Both the position numbers and the translations under genes were made by a program. 64,000 bases of DNA, taken from assembly GCA_003117195.1 (NCBI GenBank), contig BDSI01000151.1:124001-188000 (forward strand), written 5' to 3'. Under the pieces are notes generated by a model. It did not search any database, was not told where the DNA came from, and saw only the letters and a program-made list of their open reading frames with translations. How positions within the stretch are numbered: position 1 is the stretch's first letter; each line of letters opens with the position of its first letter. Below, one piece after another: positions 12,601 through 23,467 of this stretch. The DNA is from Eudorina sp. 2006-703-Eu-15. Its lineage: Eukaryota > Chlorophyta > Chlorophyceae > Chlamydomonadales > Volvocaceae.

Positions 12601-15600
12601 CGTAATCCCGATCGGACCTTTGCGGACCTGGCAGCAGCACAGCTTCATCAAATCCACCAGTTGATACCCAATCCCATCCCACATCCCCCAACCCACCCCG
12701 CCCAACCCCGGCAGCAGCGCAGTATACATATGTCTACCAATTTCCTACACCCCGCCCAACCCCGTCACGCACCGATGGCCGTGAGGTCCGACACGGTGGA
12801 GGTGGCGCCCCCCATGGGCGTGGCCAGTCCGTTGAACCCCACGCTGGCGAGTCCGCTGGAGGGGTCCAGCGTCTTGGCCAGGTTGCCCGCCGCCCCGGAC
12901 GCCTCCGTGGCCGCCCGCGCCAGCAGCGAGTCGGGCACGGGCGCGAACCGCTCCACGCGGCGCTGCTTCTTGATGGTGTAGTCGCCGATCTCGGGGATGG
13001 ACTGACCGGGGGGCACAAGGGGGGGAGAGGGGGGGAGGGACACAGGGCATTGGTAGACATTTTAAAACTGGGGAGAGGAGGGAGGGAGGTAAGGAGGCAG
13101 GGAGGTAAGGAGAGAGGGAGGTAAGGAGAAGTGCGCATGGGTCGGGTTGAGGGATAGTGAACTTCCCGCCCCCAGGCTATAGCAGGCGCCCCGCGGCAAG
13201 CCTGACGCTGTCCCCTCGAGGGCATGCACACCCTGCCGCATAAAACCCTCGCGACCCGTCTTCACGAGGAAGAACCGGCTCTGGTTCGGCAAGGGAGGCC
13301 GCGGGGGGGGGGGCGGTTGGGACAGTTCCCTCGGAGACCCACCTCCCACTCCTCGTACGACACTTCCGTAAGTTTGCGCTTCAGGTCCGCAAACTGCTCC
13401 GTGATCTTGGGGTTCTCCGCCCGGTAGCGCTCCAGCTCCTCCTTCAGCCGCTTCTCGCGGGCCTCCTGCGCTCCAGGGAAGGGGGAGCGGTGGAGGGGGA
13501 AGAGGGGCGAGAGGGCGAGGAGGTGCGGACAGGACAGCGGCCCCGTCCACCCGTCCGTCGGGGACACGCCAAGGCACAGATCAGGAAACCATGCCTTTAA
13601 GGTACGCATTCAGGATGTGTGGCGGTCGCGGCAGTAGGGCCATTCTAGACCGCACTTGCACGGCTGCAGACTCAACAACCCCACCCCAGCGTCCAACACC
13701 TACCCCCGGGAGATCCTCTCCAGCACCCTTCCTCGCGGTTTGCCTCGCCCTACCCGTTTCCCTCCCCCACCCTCAACAACGTTTCTTATTCGGTGCACAA
13801 ACACACAAATTGTTCCCCCGTGCCGATCGACACCAGATCCACACCGTGCCAATGGATTGCATCTGCAGATGCGTCCCGGCGCCGCCCTCAGATTCGCCTT
13901 AGCCTCTGCATGGTTCGACAGGCAGCCCCTTCGCCCCGCAGAGCTCCGGGGCTGCGTCCCCCCGCTGCCGGACCCCAAGGAGGGCGGGACAGCCCCTGCG
14001 GGACCGCGCGGGCGGGGCAGCTTGCGCCCTCCGGCGGCCCGCCGCCATACCAGGGGGGGAGAGGTCGGGACGGCGCCCTCCCTCCCTCCCGACCGGCTGC
14101 TGACGGGCCGCCATCGGCTGCGCGAAGCCGCCACCGCCGCCGCCGCCGCTGAGGCTGCCACCCTCCGGTCCAGCCCCGCGGCTGTCTCGTCTCGGCTTAC
14201 TAAATCATGTCATCATTGGACAAGGCGCCGGGATAGGGGTGCTCAAGACCATGTACACTATGTATAACACATGCTTCTGCATCTTTACAAGGCATTTATT
14301 TATTAATTATTATTATTCGGGCATTAGGGGTGCTGTGACCACCCGGCTTGCCCCCCCACCGGTATGACCTCTCCTCTGCACATGTGCACCTACCGGGCCT
14401 TACTGTCACCGCGTCCCCCGAGCAGTCGTATATCCTACGGGTAGGTGTTCCTGTGTCTGTTGCCGCCCAGACATGGATCCAGGCAGTAAACAAGGCCCCG
14501 CTGCAGGTGGACCTTAGGCACAGGGGCGACGGCCAGTTCGGTATTCCTCGATCTTGGACCATTACTGCAGGTACCGCCATTACTCGGGGGCCAGTGCGGA
14601 TGGCGCCCTGCCCACACCCTGCGACCCCATACCCACACCTGCTCTCGCGGTGACCCCGCTCTGGCTTCTACGTTGCTATTGCCTCAACCCCATGCCGACC
14701 AAGCGCGCAAGCCGCGCACGCCATGGCCGCCCTGCGTCGTGGGAACCCCCCCTGGAGACCCGCTGGGGCCCGACCCTGCCTCTCACAGCGCGCCCTGCCT
14801 GTCGAAGCCCCATCCGTGCCCTATCGGCTCGCGTTGCAACCCTTGCCTCAACCCACGCCACCCACCCCTTACCCACCCTGCGGCGCTCGTCCATGAAGTT
14901 ATCCACGGACTCCCACACCGCGTCCGCCTCCTTGTCATCCTCGTCGTACTCCCCGGTGGCGAAGACGCCCGCGTCGTTGCCCATGAACTCGTCGAACTTG
15001 GTGTCATCCAGCGCCGCCTCCTCGTCGTTACCCGACTTGGAGCCGGGCGCCTGGAGGACGGGAGTTGGCCGGCGAGGGCGGGGGGGGGGTTCGGAATGCG
15101 GGTTGCGGCGGAGGGCCATCCCGAGGGAGGGGGGGTAGGGAGGTAGCAGAGAACGGTTGGGAGGCGTCAACCTCTCACACGTCCTCCCGACGCGATCCTT
15201 TGGGCGGGGGGAAGGAGAATAACAGTGCACGGGTTAGGAAGCCTGAATGCCAGCCCGACGGGATACCATGATGAGGAAATAAATATACACATTTGTTCAT
15301 TTGCAGGTTATTATGGTAAGTATTTTGGTCCTTGGGTTGGGTCAAGGGGGTTCGGGTCCTACATCGCTTGGGGTGCCAACCGGTGAGCCCCGGCAACGGA
15401 ACCTACGTCCCACATCCCACAGCAGCTAGCCCTCTTCTCCGGCTCTTCTACCGAACAACCTCCCAACACGACGCGGTGTACCGGCAACGTTGCGGTGCGC
15501 ATCCCCGGTGGTCGACAGGACCCGCGCGCGTGTGTCTTGCGCTGCTGGCTGGCAGGTACTCACCCCTCCTTTCAAGGCGTCCAAGCCGCCTGCTCGAGCG

Positions 15601-15749
15601 GGACCGATATCGGATCGTGTTGTGAAACCCGCCGCACCACGACCCAGACCGGGCACGTAACCAGACGGTGCTTTCAGGCTGTTGAAGTCCACCTTGGTGG
15701 TGGGGGCCTTCGGCATCGGCCGGGTCGGCAGGGTGTCCTCACGCGTCAT
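3626..15749 (-). CDS. PRPF6: Pre-mRNA-processing factor 6 (PRP6, U4/U6-U5 tri-snRNP)
   Basis: PRP6 bridges U5 and U4/U6 snRNPs in the tri-snRNP and is needed for spliceosome assembly in the nucleus. Eighteen exons: 15749-15564, 15050-14877, 13465-13343, 13001-12773, 12311-12092, 11664-11556, 11157-11032, 10625-10515, 10046-9990, 9500-9327, 8703-8524, 7718-7429, 7014-6894, 6260-6160, 5592-5373, 4920-4768, 4398-4285, 3775-3626. They total 2838 nt with all phases closing, giving 945 aa, close to human PRPF6. Residues 31-49 are the PRP1 N-terminal signature ([19 protein letters not shown]). Residues 121-161 give [20 protein letters not shown], and 162 onward [12 protein letters not shown]. From about 230 to the end there are HAT/TPR-like repeats (e.g. 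[44 protein letters not shown]). The C-terminus is a short helical tail ending TMPPP. A second Met at residue 12 could be the true start. The introns are rich in simple repeats. Confidence 0.95.
6289..6319 (+). repeat. Intronic dispersed motif, copy 1
   Basis: Copy of GGAAATTGGTAGANATATT followed by AAACTGCG, here with 'agaaattc' in the middle. It lies about 30 nt upstream of the acceptor of PRP6 exon 14. Confidence 0.6.
7778..7811 (+). repeat. Intronic dispersed motif, copy 2 (best match)
   Basis: Reads GGAAATTGGTAGACATATTT then AAACTGCGCTGGGG. It lies about 60 nt upstream of the acceptor of PRP6 exon 12, in the same transcript orientation as copies 1, 4 and 5. Confidence 0.7.
8836..8945. 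repeat. Tandem duplication in PRP6 intron
   Basis: A run of ATGA/ACGA tetranucleotides is followed by two adjacent copies of a roughly 36-bp segment containing ACCGGACCCCAAAGGGATCA and GGTGTATGTATA. It has no coding role. Confidence 0.8.
9555..9640 (+). repeat. About 11-bp minisatellite in PRP6 intron
   Basis: About eight tandem copies of GGTGGTGAGGG. On the coding (minus) strand it forms a pyrimidine-rich tract just upstream of the acceptor of PRP6 exon 10. Confidence 0.85.
12711..12751 (-). repeat. Intronic dispersed motif, copy 3 (opposite orientation)
   Basis: Minus-strand reading gives GGAAATTGGTAGACATATGT then ATACTGCGCTGCTGC. It lies just inside the donor end of the intron after PRP6 exon 4, so the GGAAATT end again faces the nearest exon. 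Confidence 0.65.
13049..13072 (+). repeat. Intronic dispersed motif, copy 4 (degenerate)
   Basis: Reads ATTGGTAGACATTTTAAAAC, about 45 nt upstream of the acceptor of PRP6 exon 4. Confidence 0.55.
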
Positions 15750-17868
15750 CCTTGCTTTTCAGCTGAACCTCCCGTCAAGGGATCAAGGATAGAAGCAGAG
15801 CTGTGCCGGCGCGGTGAGGACCTCGCGCTCAGGCACACCCGCCACCGAGCTTAAAGCCTGCGCCCTCCTGGGGCCCAGATAGTAACGAAGTGATCTGGAA
15901 ATACTATGTCGGAGTAGTCCGTGTTGATGAAGAGGCCAAGTGTGCTGTCTTCAGCAGGATGGTCAGAGTCGTCTAGTTGTGGCGTCTCGACTGAGCATTG
16001 CTAATGGTAGCCAAGCACCTAACGCCCAAAACTGAGCACCATCGATTTCGCTGAAGTCCGTTGAGGTGGTTCTCCGTTCTCGGAGCGTTGTACGACCTTG
16101 GTGAAAAAGCAGCAAAACGCCAATGCCTCTCAATACGTATCTCGCTCAAGGCCAAGCGCTGAAATCTCAGCGTGCAACGTTGTCTGATACTTTGAGTTTG
16201 ACTTCGTGGATCACTTTGGGCACAACGCACGACAAAAAGGACTTTACTGGACAACTTCTGGACTTTGCGTGAACGTTTCATGTTGCATGGCAAATCTTTG
16301 CACTGAAGCGATGCGGAAAATGAGCCGGAGACCAGCGCCACTCGCGCTGGCCCTCGGTAAGTCTATGTGACTGTCTAATATATACTTCTTCATCTGACAC
16401 GAAGGGACTGGGTCTGGGATTATGGCCGCCATGGCGCGGAGGTTTCACACCTGGGGCGTGCCGCGTGCGCGCAAACGTGTCACGAACACTCGAAATGACC
16501 GGACCACCTGTTTCCCAAGTCAAAAAACCATGAACAAAAAATTTAATTTTAACAGAGCCTAGTAATCAATCACGATTGCTGCGAAGAGCACCCAAAATCC
16601 CGAATCGTAAGTCGTGTGTCGATTATGTCGGTTGAGCTGTCCGTGACACTCTCTCAATAGCTCAATATCGGGCCTCCTGTCGCTGGTTCTCGCACCCTTG
16701 ATCCTTCAATAACATAGAGACCGTAAAGTTCTGGTGGGATGCCGTGGCAAAGGACGACAAGTCCGTCAGCGGCAGCCGTGCATCCTTTTGATACTCGGGG
16801 GGATTTTGTTGATGCGGTAATCCATGGGAAGGCCTTGCGTGGGCCAGGACGCAAGATGACTCACGATTTGTTAGTTGAAGTGCACGGCAGACTGGAATGC
16901 GTGACGCGCTTTGCCTGCTTGATCAAGCATGCATACAAACTAATAACGGGCTAAGCGCCATGAACACCACACCCCAGGTCGGTGCCCCACGACCTGAACG
17001 GCTCTTCAACAGGTTGCTGCCGTAGCGCACGCGCCCGTTGCCGTACCGGCTAACCTGCGGTGTGCCACGGGCCTTCTGCAGTCTGCCACCCCGGTGCCTG
17101 AGCGGTTCGCTCCATCCACCCCGTCACCTCGCCTGTAGGCTGCCTGTTGCTTGCCCCGGCCATTGCGGCGGCGTCCTCCAAGGCGGCCACCTGGGCGGAG
17201 GAGGATGGGGCCTCGTCCGGCGCTGTCGGTGAGCCGGTATCCGATCCTGTCCGTAGGGTTCGTGGGTTGGTGTGTCTCGCCGGAACTGCGTCTGCGCCTG
17301 GCTGTAGGGGATGGCGGATGGGCATATGGGGGATTGGGGGTTGAGGCGCTGATCGCATCGGTGGTTATCGGTTCCTCTGCGGTGCGGTTTCGCTGTCTTG
17401 ATTGACACAAGGTGGTATTATGTGGGTGTGACGCAAGGTGCAGCGGCGCCGTTTTGAAGCCGGCGCCGTTCAGCAACTCTTGCGCCCGCGCCGTCCGGAA
17501 TCGGCTGCAGCAGGCAGGCAAGTTCGAGACAGCGATGGGGCGCAGGCGGAGCAGACGGAGGGACGTGGGGCGCGTCACGAACCCCACCCTGTCAGCAACC
17601 TCCCCAACCTATATATATACATGTAATTATAGCTATCGTATATTTGCTATACACCCTCCCCCCCCCCAACCTACCTGAGTAGACCACTTGAACGCACGGT
17701 GCTGTAAGCGGCTTCCGGTCGTGGGGGACGCCGTGTGCGCGGTGGCTGGTCAGTCCGTCCTGGCCCTTGCGTGGCGCTGCACACACAGCTCCCTTCACTG
17801 CCTCGTGCCCTGCCTTAACGCGGCCTCTCCGGCGCTCCGGCCTGCCTTGGTAACTTCACTTTGAGCAG
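15750..17868. other. No recognisable gene (upstream of PRP6)
   Basis: The stretch separates divergently oriented PRP6 (minus) and the acidic repeat protein (plus). Roughly 15850-16700 is less GC-rich than the rest. I found no convincing exon. It may hold the PRP6 promoter and the undetected 5' exon(s) of the downstream gene. Confidence 0.4.
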
Positions 17869-20800
17869 GTGCGGATGAGTATCCGTACGGCCCCGGCGGC
17901 GGCGGCGGGGGCGACTATCCGTACGGCCCCGGCGGCGGCGGCCACTCGGGCGGCTCCGGCAAGAAGGACAAGGGCGATGATAAAGGTGGGCCTCCCGGAG
18001 TGCGGATGCGCTTCCGCGGTGCGGCGACGCGTCCCATGATGCTCCTCAGCTCATGAACGGCGCAAGAGTTGTATTGTATTGTATTGTATGTCACCGCCGG
18101 CGACCACCAGAGGTGCTGCTTCCGCTGCTTCCCCCAAGATCCCCCACTCTTCCGTCCGCATCGACCTAACCCCTTGGCATGGCGGTTTCTTTCAAACGAC
18201 CCCCTCCACATATCGATATGTGCCCAGGCAAGCTGCCGTTCCGCACCGGAGCCATCGTGGTGCTGGTCTCGCCAGGGCTGAAGCGGGCCTGCGACACAGC
18301 CGCCGACCCGTCGCCGTACGGACCGTACGGACCTGGCGGCGACGATTCGTACGGGCCCGACGACTCCGGCGGCCACTGGCCCCGGCGTCGCGAGTCGCTG
18401 TCGAACGCTGACGATGTGTACGGCATGATCGGCCGGAAGGGCGGCCGCGGCGGCCACAGCCGCGGTGGCGGCAAGGGCGGTTCGTACTATCCGTACGACT
18501 ACGGCGGTGACGACAACCCGGCGCAGGGCGTCGTGTGGTGCAACGCGAGCATCCCCGACGGGCCGCCGCATTACTACCCGCCGTTTCCGTACAAGACCGC
18601 CGCTGCGACCAGCGACGCCGACGAGCCCGCCGAGTCCGCCGACGCTGACGGCGCCGGCGGCCCTCGGTCCTCGTCCTCCTGGCTGGGCTCGCTCCTGTCT
18701 GTGGCCGCGGATGCGGCGGCCGCGCTGGGGCTGGCGTCGGGCCGTACCGACGACGATGCCGTACAGTCCGGCGGCGCCGCCTCGCTCGGGGGCTCCCAGT
18801 GGGACCTAGTGAGTGGTTCGGAGGGCCTTATCCTGATCATGCGCAGACCGAAACGAAACAGGTGCCGTTCGTGCTGGGCTAGGACTCTTGAGGGTTTTTC
18901 AAATCGAGCGCGCGTGTAATGCATTCGTCATACTCACATCAGGTTGTCGGCAGTGGTAACTTTTGATTGCGGGGATTGATATGCGTGAATGCGTCCCCGG
19001 ATCTGGCCTGGCCCGAGAGAGGAAGCGATCGCGCCCACATGGACCCAGGCCAGGTGGCCACCGCGCCGCTGACGTGCGGTGGGTGGGTGCGTCGGCGGCG
19101 GCGTGTAGCAGCGAGTCCGCTCGGCCGCACCTGACGCGTCGCCGTGCGCGTTACCGGCCCCCCGCCCCGCCCTCCTGCCCCGCCCCGCCCCGCCGTGTCC
19201 TGGCGCAGGACGGGTTTGTGCTGATGGGCACCGACTTCTCCAGCCCCGACGTCTTCAGCGGCAGCCGGGTGTACCTCAAGAACCAGAACAGCCGCAAGTG
19301 AGGCCCTCGCCGGGAGTAAAGGAAGGGAGGGAGGGAGGGAGAAAGGAAGGGAGGGAGGGAGGGAGAAAGGGAGGGAGAAAGGGAGGGAGGGACTCGCGCA
19401 GGGATCCTTGGGGCAAAAGGCTGTGAGGCAGAGCGGAGGGCGCCGGTGGTAGAGAAAGGGGGCCGCCGAAGGGGATGGGCCTCAGCTCTTTGCGGTCTCC
19501 GCGATCTGGTCCGGCACCGCCAACAGTTTTCCCCACACTTGCGCGTTTGCAGTGCCGCCGCCGTTGCAGGCTGAGACGACGGCCTGAGAAAGCGTACGGA
19601 TGGCCCCTCCACCCCTGACCCCGCTCGCTGCTGGCCCCTGCCCGCCACAGGTTCTGCCGCCTCTCCGACGGCCGGGGCGCCGACGCGGACGCCGGCATCC
19701 CGGCCGCCGCGCTGGTGTGTGACCAGATGACCAGCAGCGAGGACACCGAGTTCGAGGTGGAGCTGGTGGAGCAGGGGCAGGACGGCGGGAAGAAGAAGAA
19801 GAAGGACATGACCGAGGAGGACGAGGAGGAGGAGCAGGAGGAGGAGGAGGAGGATACGATGGGCGGCCGCGGTGGCATGGGCGATGGGGACGAGGAGCGG
19901 GAGCAGGAGCAGGAGAAAGAAGAAGCGGAGAAGGAATTGGAGGAGGAACTCGAAGAAGGATTGGAGGAGCAATTGGTGGAGGAGGAGGAGGCGGAGGAGC
20001 ATCAGCAACGGCCCAAGCGGCGACGGTCGGCACTCGCAAGACGCCGCGACGACGACGACGAGGATGACGAGGATGACGAGGATGACGAGCAGGACGAGGA
20101 TGAGGATGACGCGCAGGACGAGCAGGACGAGGATGATGAGCAGGACGAGGATGACGAGCAGGACGAGGATGACGAGCAGGACGAGGATGATGAGCAGGAC
20201 GAGGATGACGAGCAGGACGAGGATGATGAGCAGGACGAGGATGACGAGCAGGACGAGCAGGACGAGGATGACGAGCAGGAGGAGCAGGAGGAGCAGGAGG
20301 AATTGACGGTCGGGCGGGACAAACACGGCGGTGATAAGAAGAGGGGCGGCGACTGGCCCAGTGGGGGCAGCGACTGGCCCGACGGGCATGACGGCGGCAA
20401 GGACAGGCGGCCGGACAGCGGCGGACCCGACAGCGGTGATGAGCCCTGGCCGGGCCGGGGCGGTGACGGCGACAAGGTGTCCGTGCTGATCCGCCTGAGG
20501 GCGCCACAGAACGGCTTGCGGTGAGACCTGTGGAACCTGCGCTGGCGGGGCGCTGACTGTTGGGGACCAACAGGACGCGGGACGAAGGCTGGGTGGGCTC
20601 CCGTAACCGCGGGTTGTGATGACCGACACGACCCCAGTCACTGAACAATGGGCCGCTGGATGAGGCCGCCTACCTGGTGCGGGCTTGCGTCCATTCCCAC
20701 GTCCTTCCATTCTTGTGGTCTCTGATTGCCTTGGGTCATCCCGCCAGGTATTGACTTGTTTGACCGCCGTTCCCAGCCACGCAACCTATATCCCTCGAAA

Positions 20801-21154
20801 GCCTCCCTGCTGTGCCCATCTTACCCGCCCCCTCTTTCTCCCCCTCTACCAATGTCCTCATCAACCACCCCCTCCCTGCCCCCGCCCCTTGCGGCCGCCC
20901 CGCTGCCGGCCAAACATCCCCCCCCCCCCGCCAGGTACTGCGCCCCCGACCGCCGCATCCGCGGCGCGCCCATCCTCTGCGACATGTCCCGCCCCGACAC
21001 CTCCCGCCGCAGCCTGACCACCTTCCGGCTCGTGGACGCGGTGCCGGCGTACCCCTCAGGACCGCCGGACAGCACCGCCGCGGCCGCCAGGGCGCCTGCT
21101 CTGGAGGAGGTGGAGGCGCAGGCGGAGGAGGCGCAGCAGGTGCCGCAGTCGTAG
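17869..21154 (+). CDS. Unrecognised acidic repeat protein with two trefoil-like Cys segments (5' exon missing)
   Basis: I do not recognise this gene. Five exons join with consistent phases: 17869-17985, 18300-18808, 19209-19297, 19651-20520 and 20935-21154 (stop TAG). The first two encode Gly/Tyr/Pro/Asp-rich sequence with repeated YPYGPGG and YGPYGPGG, then an Ala/Ser/Asp linker. Exons 3-4 give DGFVLMGTDF, SRVYLKNQNSRKFCRLSDG and AALVCDQM. After the insert, VSVLIRLRAPQNGLRYCAPD and APILCDMS repeat the same pattern (V.L+..N...CR/C..D...LCD). This suggests two beta-trefoil-like or lectin-like units. Between them lies a Lys/Glu/Asp-rich stretch of about 230 residues with tandem DEDDEQ units. 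The 5' start is not resolved: exon 1 begins at a CAG acceptor with two bases of a split codon, so at least one upstream exon is missing. Localisation and role are unknown. Confidence 0.62.
20047..20300 (+). repeat. In-frame 18-bp coding minisatellite (Asp-Glu-Asp-Asp-Glu-Gln)
   Basis: Tandem units of GACGAGGATGACGAGCAG with GAT/GAC variants lie inside exon 4 of the acidic repeat protein. They encode a DE(D/Q)-only tract. The unit length is a multiple of three, so copy-number change keeps the frame. Confidence 0.9.
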
Positions 21155-23047
21155 ATAGAAACTACATCTTTTGCGTCAAAAGATTCAGAGTTTTTGTCTG
21201 CTACAGGAGTTACTCCAGGTCATATGTTAGGTGGAGTCAATATATGTATATTTGCTGTAGGCTGGGGGCCGACTGGACAAAGCAGCAGCGGCGTGCCCAT
21301 ACCTGTGTGACGAAGCAACTCAACGCAGCGCAGCGCAGCACAGGGTTGGACTCTTGCCGCGTGCGGGCGCATTTCCGTTGCATGGGCGAGGAGGATATAA
21401 GGGGGCACCCTCCTTTCGGAAAGGGTAACGCTGCCAAGAGGTTTGCTGATCTATCTATCATATGTGTACGGTACACGGTTCGCCAAACACAGGTTCGTGC
21501 TTGGTCGTGTTGATTTCGGTTGGTCAGTTGGCTGTTGAAGCATCGCTGCAGCGTCGTCGTGATGACGGACGGCTGCTGCTGTGTGCTTCGAGTCTTCGGG
21601 TCTGTCGGCGGCGGTGCGGGGTGGTGCGGCGGCGCGGCTGTGGGGGGCATCGGTCCGGTCTGGTCCCGGGTGCGTTGCAGCGAGACGTGCGAATCTGTTG
21701 CGCCTGCGCGGTTACCGGTACCGGCATTGCCCACATCCTTAATAATAATAATACTTGCCAGCAGTTTCTTTGAGTTGGAAGTTCCTTTGAGTTGGAGTTG
21801 CGAAAATTTGGCTTGTGACGTCCCGTCGGTGCAGTCCCGCGATGACGAGCTCCGGTACCCGGTTAGGTGGGGGCCGTGGCCATCATCGTGGCAAGCAGCT
21901 CCAGTCCCTGCCGGTGGCACGTGTAATGTGATTCTGCACGCAGTACACGTGGACATGGACGGCGACGTGGGGTGTGCATGCGAGCGACGGCCGTGGTGAC
22001 CGGGACACGTCCCGCACCTACCGACGGCGCACCGCAAGACCGCATGGCCTGTTCAGTCGGGTTCAGTCGCCTGACTTGTTTTAAGAGTTCAAGTCACCTG
22101 CTGCTCTGCGGTGCGCTAGGGTCGACTGGATGGCCTGGAGGGCAAGAGGGAGGCGGCCCGGCCTCGCGGGCACCAGCTGCACGCGACGCGACCCCAGCAG
22201 GTGCCTGGCAGCACCCTCACCCCATCGAGGGTGCCGTACGCGCGTACGCGCCCCTGTTGCCCTCCCGTACAGACGAATGTCGCGGACCTGGTCGCGAGTG
22301 GGGTGGACCACACTTCCACCGCCGCCGCGCAACTGCAAGCCGCCGCCTCACGGCAACTGCACGTGTGCCAGCTCCCCCGCCGGCAACCAACCATGGTCGC
22401 ACATACACACCGGGCGCGCAGCCATCCGCGTGGATCCATCCGGCTACTCTCCAACAGGCTTCAGTCCCAGGAGCTCGCGGCACAACACGCCCATAGCGCC
22501 CGGTGGCCTTCCACTCGGGACCCAGCGACCCCCCCCACCCCGCCCCTCCAAGCGCTCTATCTCGTCCTCGCACACCGAAATCATGCGCCATGAACCTATT
22601 ACGACCCGTCCTTCTCCCCCTCCTTCTCCATTCACTCTCACCTCCCGCCTGCTCCCGCCCACCCCGCCTGCCCACCGTGGTGCGGCCCCGCCAACCCAAC
22701 TCCCGCAGCAACGCCGACCCGCCCCCGGTATCCCACCGGTTGCCCCTCCCGGCCATCCAGGCCATTCTGACGCTGACCCATGGGTCCACCCGGTTGGGGG
22801 TGGTGACAACCACCGGTTGCGGCACCAGCAGCTCATGCGGCCCTAGACCCGTCCTCAGCTCCAGCACGTGGCCTAGCGAGCGAGCTAGCGAGGTGCCACC
22901 TCACAACCTTGATGATTGCCGATCGGAACCTTGCCCTGGGTCGCCCTCAGCGAGGAGGGCAGATTCGGGCGCCCGAGCCTTGCCGGCCCCGTCTTGCCAC
23001 ACCGAGGCCGAGGGTAGTTCCACCCAGTTGTCGGCTCACTGCCCGCC
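21155..23047. other. Intergenic region left of the satellite; weak minus-strand coding signals only
   Basis: TGTAA at about 21922-21926 could be the polyadenylation signal of the acidic protein gene, though far from its stop. Minus-strand frames near 22867-22742 (ELLVPQPVVVTTPNRVDPWV) and 22370-22120 (VEVWSTPLATRSATFVCTGG) look somewhat protein-like, but I could not join them into a gene or name a family. Confidence 0.35.
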
Positions 23048-23467
23048 GTTGCCGCGACGCACGCTTGGCTGCGCCGTACTCAGACCCCAAGGTCTTGACT
23101 GGGTTCTTGATCTCCGCAATCCTGCAAAACAGCCAGGTAAAGGGGGAAACGAGGGGGCAAACGAGGGTGTCAGCGAAACGTGATCAACGACCGGAACAAG
23201 GAGGGGCAAGTGCAGATCTGCAGAACGACACGCGCAACGGGGGCCTGGCAGTTACGCTAACTGGCCTACGGCACAGAGACAGGTACGGTAGGGGCGCACG
23301 GGGCCCGAACCGCTGGTAAGCACCGCCCGGCTACGACGCGTTGCCTCGACGCTTGGGGTCTGAGTACGGCGCAGCCAAGTTCTTGACTGGGTCGTTAATC
23401 TCCGCAATCCTGCGAAGCAGCCAGGTAAAGGGGAAAACGAGGGGGCAAACGAGGGTGTCAGCGAAAC

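Noticed and set aside
19151..20710. Minus-strand 519-residue frame rich in Leu/Val/Ile
   Set aside because: It is the antisense of the Asp/Glu-coding minisatellite. The plus strand has consistent exon phases and Cys-containing conserved-looking segments.
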